A DNA stretch of 64,000 nucleotides, from the NCBI RefSeq assembly GCF_047675955.1, contig NC_132925.1:71429622-71493621 (forward strand), written 5' to 3'. The translations under genes were made by a program, and so were the position numbers. A model generated the notes under the pieces. The model had not been told where the DNA came from. It did not search any database and worked only from the letters and a program-made list of their open reading frames with translations. Shown here piece after piece: positions 57,126 through 64,000 of the stretch (position 1 is the stretch's first letter; every line of letters begins with the position of its first letter). The DNA is from Chlorocebus sabaeus (lineage: Eukaryota > Chordata > Mammalia > Primates > Cercopithecidae).

Positions 57126-59345
57126 TGTATGTACCCAAATACTTCAAGACATGAGCTAACCTCCTTGGAGAATGAAGTAACTTGGCCTAGTTTCAATACT
57201 TAGTTATTTCTACAGTGATCTTCACAAAGCTAGTCATTTTTATCTTTGAAAAGATAGGCATATTTCATTTTTTCCCCCTACAGGGTAGTACTAGCAGAGC
57301 ATTTTAGAATAAGAATTGCATGATTATATAAAGCCCTAGCTCTCCCATATCATGAAACAGTCATTAATAAGTCATTGAATCTGCCCATACAGTAGCATTT
57401 AATACAGATGGAGTTCTCACTGTTACGTTTTGCATAAGATGAATAAACAAAGAATCAAAGAACAAGGGATATTAATATTGTAAGTGTGATATTTAATTTG
57501 AAAACAGGACAGAGAGACATTAGCATTGAAAGCAGATAGGCAAAAATGTCTGGATGAGAAATAGAGGATAGACATCATTAAAAAGGTGGGCGAGGTAAGA
57601 ATACAAATAAAGGGAATCTAGCCTTGCTTGACAAACAGCTGCACCAACTCGGTGCAAATGGCGACATAATCTTCCATGGGCAAGTTCTCCAGGAAGCTGA
57701 GCCAATGAAATGGAATTTTTCCAGAGTCATTCTGCATTTTATTTGGCTCATTTCTGCTTTCACTGACTTCTTGGAATTCAACACAAATACAAGCCCAAGG
57801 ATAGCTTTACCTTAGCAAAGCTGCTTAAAAAACTAAATGTTCTTTTTGCGCCTATGGCAATGTCAGGGATCCACGTGGGCCTGGAACCAGGCTCTGTTTT
57901 GCACTGCGGAGTGAGCAGCAGCATATGCGTGAGAGTTATTACCGCAAGGTGCAGATTTTTCTACTTCTGCTAATTCTGGATTAGAAACTGCCGTGAACTC
58001 TCAGCCATGAAAGGAAAGGGGAGATCACTCATGACCAGAGAGCAAAGTAATGAGAATTGAGAGCAAAGGAGGCTTCCGAACTCAAGGAAAGGGCTTCTCT
58101 AATAGGAGTCTACCATGGCTCCTGGACAGTGGCCTGTGAAAATCGATATTTAAGAAAAATTAAACAAAATGGATCTAATCAGTTTAGGGTACTCAGAAAA
58201 AATTTTTCAAAGAAGCACCCCTTACCAAAAACAAAAAGCAAAATCCTCCAGACCTGAGAAGTAGGCCTGTTGAAAGATCTAAAAATGTCCTTCAATCCAG
58301 GCAAATAAGGAGTATAATTAGATTTCACAAATGGGCCTTGCTTTGGGGTATCACAGAGGGAGGGATAAATAGCCCTAATTGGAAGTTTATATAGTGTGCA
58401 ATGCAAGTCAGGAAACATCCACTGTTAAAATAATTTCCTCGGATGTATTTTTAAACACTTAAAATGCATACGGAAGCAACAGGAGGTACCTTTAAAGCCA
58501 CTGGGGGGAGAAATGATGGAAAACTGAGGTCCGAAGGACTGAAGAATGAGGTGAGATTGTTCTTGCAGAGTACCAGATGCACACTTCTGGACTTCAAGGG
58601 ACAGAGAGCAGTGCTTAATGCTCCCTGTCCTGTGAAGGCAAAGAAAAAAATATCATTGCCCCTTACGGTGATTTTCATGCACAATAACTTCAACCCCAAA
58701 TGGAATTCATCTGTTCTCTCAAGGAGGAGGGTGGGGGAGCAGCAAAGGTCAGAGCAGAACAGCTGCCATTAAAACAAAGCGACTGGATTAGGTTTTCATA
58801 GTTAGCAGGAGATGAATGAAGGGCAAAGAGCAGCCTGTTCCTCATGTAATAGGGCGATAATGGGAGTCACATTTGGGCTGCTATATTCTACTTTGGCTTG
58901 TGTCAGCTTTTCCATTACACACACAGCTTTTCAGGAAGGTGATAATTCAATTCAGGAGTAAGGAAAAATAAAAGGAAAGTAAATTAACTGAGGGCTGAGA
59001 CTTGGCAAATAGGGTCTCCACTTGGACATGCAGAGCCCCAGGAAATATGAAAGCTGATCCCTTTTAATTCTAGGCCTGAGAACTGACTGTTCTCTGGCAC
59101 TTTTCTTTGTACTGTGGCTGACTACGGGGGCCCCACAACTGCTGTGTTTCCCTTGCTGGAAGTGCGATGAGCCTCTGTTCCAATTGTACAGCACCAAGGA
59201 TGGCCCTGTTAAGAGCTTGATGTCAGAGGGCCTGGCTCTCCTATTGAGGTGGTCTCTTTTTGTTATACCAGCACAAATAATAGAGAGTTTTTCTCTCAAA
59301 TTTCTCGTACGGATTTTCTCTCTTACCCTTCTAGTTAGAGTGAAT
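57126..59345. other. 2.2-kb repeat-poor island
   Basis: No interspersed repeat could be recognised here, in contrast to both flanks. It contains a protein-like minus-strand frame (57621-57806). It also holds moderately GC-rich stretches, for example 58460-58780 and 59090-59230, that could be conserved non-coding sequence. That is inference; conservation cannot be read from one sequence. Confidence 0.5.
57621..57806 (-). CDS. Possible exon or relic: 62-codon protein-like open frame
   Basis: The minus-strand frame between stop codons at 57807-57809 and 57618-57620 encodes a sequence that looks protein-like. A polar first half ('ICVEFQEVSESRNEPNKMQ') is followed by an amphipathic, helix-like second half ('WLSFLENLP', then 'DYVAICTELVQLFVKQG', then stop). 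G and C content is above the flanks, and no repeat is recognised. An 'ag' acceptor-like site preceded by T-rich sequence is possible near the 5' side. No good GT donor follows, and the frame ends in a stop, so a terminal exon or a pseudogene is possible. I do not recognise the family. Two other frames here are also open, which weakens the case. Confidence 0.22.
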
Positions 59346-59349
59346 ACTC

Positions 59350-59505
59350 TGTATCTTGATTATTCTCTATTACTACAACCTTGTGCTTGTCCCCTTATAT
59401 TCTCTGGGTCAGCCCCGGGAAGATGTCAGCAATGACCTCTCCATAACTCAATTCCAGTGCCTACATAGCAGGTACTCAGAAAATACTTGCTGAATGAAAT
59501 TCAAG
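59350..59505 (+). mobile_element. L2 LINE 3' end
   Basis: 'cagtgcctacatagcaggta' and 'ctcagaaaatacttgctgaa' match the L2 3' terminus. The upstream part is weak. Confidence 0.5.
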
Positions 59506-59843
59506 AGCTGGTTTTTGCAGTTCCTAACTTTCTTGGGTGTTTTTCCTCCTCCCAGTTCTTCCTTATTAATCCTTCTTTGCATCCTCTGGGATCTCCAGTT
59601 CCTTTGTGCACTCTCTGAGTGTTGAGGGTCTTCAGTTTCTGCTAGCTCTTTTGCCCATTCCAAATATTTTCCTGATCTGATTTCTTTCAAACTCTGAGCT
59701 ACAACTTCAGAGACAGCCTGACATCTTTCTCTCCAGGCCAGACTTCAGTGAGGAGCTCCTGTCTCACACAGTCAACAGTTTTCTCTTGGATAGCCCAATG
59801 GACAAATACAGACTCATTAACTCACCCCTCAGCTCACCTAGTA
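59506..59843. other. Unassigned, possibly further L2
   Basis: Pyrimidine-rich. 59700-59845 vaguely resembles L2 text but is too diverged to call. Confidence 0.35.
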
Positions 59844-59851
59844 CTGGTCTA

Positions 59852-60187
59852 TTTTTAAAAAATATTTTTAATTTAAATTTTTAAAAATTTTTTATTATTA
59901 TTATTTTTAGATGGAGTCTTACTCTGTCACCAGGCTGGAGTGTAGTGGTGCAAATCTTGGCCCACTGCAGCATCTGCCTCCTGGGTTCAAGCAATTCTCC
60001 TGCCTCAGCCTCCTGAGTAGCTGGGACTACAGGTGCGTGCCACCACGCCCAGCTAATTTTTGTATTTTTAGTAGAGATGGGGTTTCACCATGTTGGCCAG
60101 GATGGTCTCGATCTCTTGACCTTGTGATCTGCCTGCCTCAGCCTCCCAAAGTGCTGGGATTATGGGCATGAGCCACCGCACCCGGCC
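59852..60187 (-). mobile_element. AluS element
   Basis: Minus-strand full-length Alu with an unusually long T- and A-rich tail (59852-59909). Target duplication 'ctggtcta' at 59844-59851 and overlapping the end at about 60187-60194. Confidence 0.92.
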
Positions 60188-60194
60188 TGGTCTA

Positions 60195-60582
60195 CTGCAT
60201 GTTTCAGTCTCCTAATTCATAAATCTGGGCCATATATTCAATGATTGGCTATTCTTGCTTCATCTCTTTGTTCTCACGTTGTTGGTTGAAATATTTAATG
60301 CAAATCTCATTACTTTTATCATTTCACCCTTAGTGACAATTGCATGATCACACTCAAAAATCTTTTCATGTTAAAAAAATATCAGGACCCAAACAAAATC
60401 CACATAAATTGCATGTGATTGATATGTCTCAAATCATTTTTAATCTGTAACAGTTACTTCTTACTCCCCTTTCTCATGCCACATATTTGCTGAAGAAACT
60501 GGGTATTCAGAAGTTTTTTTATATAAAGTCATTAATTTCCTGTGGTACATCTTACCTTATATTAATAAATCTCCTCTAGCAC
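60195..60582. other. No recognised repeat or gene
   Basis: AT-rich and unassigned. Confidence 0.45.
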
Positions 60583-60645
60583 TATATATATGTGTGTGTG
60601 TGTTGCTATATATGTATATATGTTGCTATATATATATGTTGTTTG
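60583..60645. repeat. TA/TG-rich variable simple repeat
   Basis: (TA)n, (TG)n and a recurring 'gttgctatatat' unit. Confidence 0.85.
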
Positions 60646-61800
60646 ACATTTTTGAGGCATACATGCACATATAGTAACATCTACAAATCTTAAAACTATG
60701 TCTTCATGAATTTTTACATATCTATGTATAAGCACCATCCAGATCAATATTTACAACACTTTAATCCTCCCAGAAAATTCCTTTATGTCCCTACAAGTCA
60801 TCAGGTACTCTCAGAGGTAAGTTCTATTCTGACTTCTACCAACATAGATTGGTTTTGCCTATTCTTGCAATTCATGTTAATGGACTTATATAGTATAACT
60901 CTTTTTGCCTTGCTTCTTTCACTCAATATAGTGTTTTGAGTTTCATCCATGATGTTGAATGTATTTGCAATTTGTTTGTTTGTTTTTTACGTGCAGGATC
61001 TGGCTCTATCACCCAGGCTGGAGTGCAGTGGCACAGTCATGGCTTACTGCAGCCTCTAACTCCTGGGCTCAAATGATCCTCCTACCTCAGCCTCCCTAGT
61101 AGCTAGCTAGGATTACAAGCATGTGCCAAGTTGGCTGGCTAAATAAAACAAAAATTGTAGAGACAGGGTCTCACTATGTTTTCCAGGCTGATCTCAAACT
61201 GGGCTTCAGCAATCCTCCTACTTCAGCCTCCCCAGTAGCTAGGACTGCAGTAGCATACTATAGGCATATGCTAATTTAAAACAAATTTTTTTTTTTTGAT
61301 AGAGATGGGGTTCTCACTATGTCGCCCAGGATGGTCTTGAACTCTTGTCCTCAAATGATCCTCTTGCCTTAGCTTCCCAAAATGTGAATTTACAGGTGTG
61401 AATCACCATGCCTGACCTTCTCTTTTTTATTTCTGAGCAATTTTGTATTGTATGAACATAGCACAGTTCATTTCTATCCATTCTCCTATTGATGGACACT
61501 TAGGTAGTTTCCAATTTTGGCTACTGTGAAGAAAGTTGCTAAAAGCATGACTGGGCAATCTTTTTGAAGACACATGCTTAGTGAAAGAATTTCTGGGTCA
61601 GAGGAGAGACATATGGTTTATTACAAATTGCCAAAAAGTTTTTTTTAACATTGTAACGTTTGACATTCTCACCAAAGATGTACAAGAGTTCAATTGGTTC
61701 CACATTCTCATCAACACTTAATATTATCATTCTTTTATATTTTGGCCATTCTGATGGATTTGCAGTGATAGCAAATGTATTTTTTAATTCCCAAATCCAT
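60646..61800 (-). mobile_element. Old L1 (L1M-type) 3' region, split by an Alu
   Basis: 60646-60969 ('gcatacatgcacatatagta', 'aagcaccatccagatcaata', 'gagtttcatccatgatgttg') and 61418-61800 ('cctattgatggacacttagg', 'ttccaattttggctactgtg') are consecutive parts of one minus-strand L1. Confidence 0.8.
60970..61417 (-). mobile_element. Three-unit (internally duplicated) Alu
   Basis: About 425-450 bp rather than 300. Reading along the plus strand: right monomer, linker, partial left monomer up to 'cttcagcctcccc', then a second linker region ('agtagctaggactgcag' and a T14-like run), then a complete left monomer ending 'ccatgcctgacc'. The switch falls at the 'tcagcctccc' motif, which normally occurs in both Alu monomers. 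Confidence 0.85.
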
Positions 61801-62344
61801 GCAAGAAAATTCAGAATAACCCAACAATTTCAGAAGCATTGAAACATTAGTAGGAGCCTGCTATTTAAAGTGATACCTTCTGACATCAATAGAAGTTCAA
61901 TTAAGGATAGTAGGGATGAAAAACACAGAAAGATTCCAATCTCGTTTAATTCTTCGCTCTTTCAAAATTATTTGGCCAAGGTGGTCACTGATGCAGATTC
62001 AATATCAAAAGCCTAATGACAACCTGGTCAGTTGCAGATAACATCATAAAGAGCAACAGACATTCTGCATTGCAGGAAATATCAGGTCCTGTCTTCTGGT
62101 TAAAGTTGATGTATCCTTTTACTTATGGCATTTACTTAACTTGACGGGATGTGCAATACTGCACAACCATTTATCCAGGAGGATTCAACTGATCAATGAA
62201 AATTTTGCCAATTATGCAGCTATGCAATGTATAAAAGGAAGTTGAGGGCTGATAAAAACAGCCACATGCTCTTAAAGCCAGGAATGATTACCCATCCCTG
62301 CTTTGTGCTGTGGGATGTGTTGTGGGGTAGGATGAGCTAGGAAG
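61801..62344. other. No recognised repeat; isolated TATA-like motif
   Basis: Unassigned. 'gtataaaagg' at about 62229-62238 is a textbook TATA box in sequence, but nothing downstream supports a gene. Confidence 0.4.
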
Positions 62345-62510
62345 GGAAGTAACGTTTGCTAGATACTTATAATATGCCAGGCAAATGCTAAGACCTTTTG
62401 TGTAGATATAATTTTGAATCTAATTAGGTCCTCACAAAAATACTTCAAGGTGGGTTATATTACTCCATTTTATTGAAAAAAAATTTATGCTGAGAGGCAT
62501 TTAGGAGTGT
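62345..62510 (-). mobile_element. MIR SINE
   Basis: 'cttataatatgccaggcaaa', 'aattaggtcctcacaaaaat' and 'ttactccattttattg' match reverse-complement MIR. Confidence 0.75.
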
Positions 62511-63639
62511 TCACTACAAATGCTCAGGGCCAGGATGCACCCAGGAATGTAGTAATGCCATGGTGTTTTATCTTACAAGAATGATGAGGAATATATTAGA
62601 TTTAGAGGTATAAAAATTATGCATAAATTACTTTATAAATATTTTTAATTGCCCTCAAACTAGGACATACCTGACCTGGTGTGTATTATCCAAAACAGTA
62701 ATACATGTGCATACTAAAGCTTGAGAACCAGCTAGTTAGACTATAAGAAAAACAGTCATGTGCAGATTCAGGGCTCTTGTCCCCTCTGCATTTTAAGATA
62801 GTTATCAAACCTCTAGGGTGAGGAAGTATAGCAGCATGACCTCAAGCATTCCTGCTTGTGTGCAGGGTTTACTTTTTAAGTATTAATTCTCTATTATCAT
62901 AAAGCACATTACATGTCTTTATTGTTCTGAGAGTTTAAAAATATAGTAGATTCACAGCTTCAATGAGGAAGGTTACCTTCCAAAATCAGCCATAAAGTAA
63001 AATATTACGCAATAGGATTCCTTTGGATTCCTATCGTATTATAAATAAAACTGAGTTTCAGAGAAATTTAAGATATGTGCCCAAAACCCTAGTATAATTC
63101 AGGACCAGAAAGTAATATCAGCTCATCTGATTACAAGCTCCAAGGCCCCTTTCATGGATCAACTGACCAACAGTTTAGCAATAACAGATCTGGAATCAAT
63201 TGACCTGGAATTTGATATACTTCAGATCATCTCATTGAAATAAAAGGTTGGGGGACTTACCCATAAAATTACTGCATACATCAGGCTTGATTCACTAGAG
63301 AATGAAAGCCAGTAATTTCCCACTTCACAGACAAGACGCTTTAGGATAGCCATTCCCAGCCTTGATTTTGCTATGATACTCATAACAGACGATGTTCTTC
63401 AGGGAGCAGAACACACTCCCTGGGTTGTTCCCAGGTGTGGACTCCATGAGTTTGCTCCAACTGTGCTTCTTTGTCTCGCATTCAAGGGAATGCATCAGAA
63501 TGCAAGGTAGTTAAAATGACATTGCCTGGAGAACCTTGAAAGCTCTTAATTTTGTATTAAGAAGTAAGTCATACACAAATGACTGTGTTTTAACTATTAC
63601 TTAGAGATGATTTTTTGTGACACATTTACTGTCACAACT
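62511..63639. other. No recognised repeat or gene
   Basis: 1.1 kb unassigned. Confidence 0.45.
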
Positions 63640-63745
63640 CCACAAGGTCATTGGGAGAATTATGCACACGAATGCACAAAGTACTCAGAACAGTGCCTGA
63701 TCCATGGTAAGTGTGCAATACCTGTCCATGATCACCATTATCAAG
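63640..63745 (+). mobile_element. MIR SINE 3' fragment
   Basis: 'actcagaacagtgcctgatc' and 'catggtaagtgtgcaatacc' match the MIR 3' end. Confidence 0.65.
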
Positions 63746-63763
63746 AATGAGAAGAGAGCAAAG

Positions 63764-64000
63764 TGATCGAGATGGTTGGGCTGTGTCCCCACCCAAATCT
63801 CATCTTGATTTATAGTTCCCATAATCCCCATGTGTCGTGGGAGGGACCTGATGGAAGGTAATTGAATCATGGCGGCGGTTACCTCCATGCTGCTGTTCTT
63901 GTGATAGTGAGTGAATTCTCATGAGATCTGATGGTTTTATAAGGGGCCTTTCCCCCTTTTGCTCAGCACTTCCTCTTGCTGCCACCTTGTGAAGAAGGAC
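63764..64000 (+). mobile_element. MST/THE1-type LTR, cut by the window end
   Basis: 'ggttgggctgtgtccccacc', 'gggagggacctgatggaagg', 'attgaatcatggcggcggtt' and 'tctcatgagatctgatggtt' are MaLR LTR text. The element continues beyond the window. Confidence 0.9.

Noticed and set aside
57520..57784. Two further minus-strand frames overlapping the candidate at 57621-57806
   Set aside because: Their composition (many Cys, Arg, Pro and Leu) looks like shifted-frame translation of the same stretch. The third frame is the more protein-like one.
1..64000. tRNA, rRNA or snRNA genes
   Set aside because: No cloverleaf-like or snRNA-like sequence was noticed. MIR cores are tRNA-derived but are decayed SINEs.

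Overview
This window is primate, almost certainly human, nuclear DNA. It carries AluJ, AluS and AluY copies, primate-specific L1 3' ends, and THE1, MST and MLT1 (ERVL-MaLR) LTRs. Beneath them lies an older mammalian layer of MIR, L2, MER5, MER20 and MLT1 fragments. It is AT-rich, shows no CpG island, and contains no exon chain, rRNA, tRNA or other gene that I can recognise. It reads as a gene desert or part of a very long intron. Most open frames are translations of repeats or chance frames. Family names come from memory of consensus sequences and were not checked with RepeatMasker.

Layout. 0-5 kb: MER5-like element, a class I ERV LTR, L2, an MLT1 fragment and MIR. 5-9 kb: an old L1 tail split by an MST LTR, AluS, MIR, a 5'-inverted primate L1, AluY. 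9-14.5 kb: MLT1 fragments and a block of minus-strand L1, including one L1 nested in another. 15-25 kb: AluS, THE1 LTR, many MIRs, a mariner miniature element, a compound Alu, AluY. 25-32 kb: MER20, L2, MLT1, a tiny L1 with a 20-bp target duplication, and long stretches with no recognised repeat. 32.4-34.6 kb: a complete THE1 provirus with a matching 5-bp target duplication. 35.5-36.9 kb: a truncated primate L1 keeping an open C-terminal ORF2. 37-44 kb: MLT1, L2, MIR and an MLT1A LTR holding a self-complementary microsatellite. 45.1-47.6 kb: a complete MST-type provirus on the minus strand. 48-57 kb: L2, MIR, old Alus, hAT and L1 fragments. 57.1-59.35 kb: a repeat-poor island with one protein-like open frame. 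59.4-64 kb: L2, AluS, a three-unit Alu inside an old L1, MIR, and an MST/THE1 LTR cut by the window end.

No gene network can be described. The biology here is insertion history: nested insertions, target-site duplications, twin priming, and one local copying event that placed a 122-bp unique segment inside the MST provirus 2.7 kb away. I found no new defence, metabolic or regulatory system. The best leads are that duplication, the two unusual Alus, and the repeat-poor island with its 62-codon minus-strand frame.
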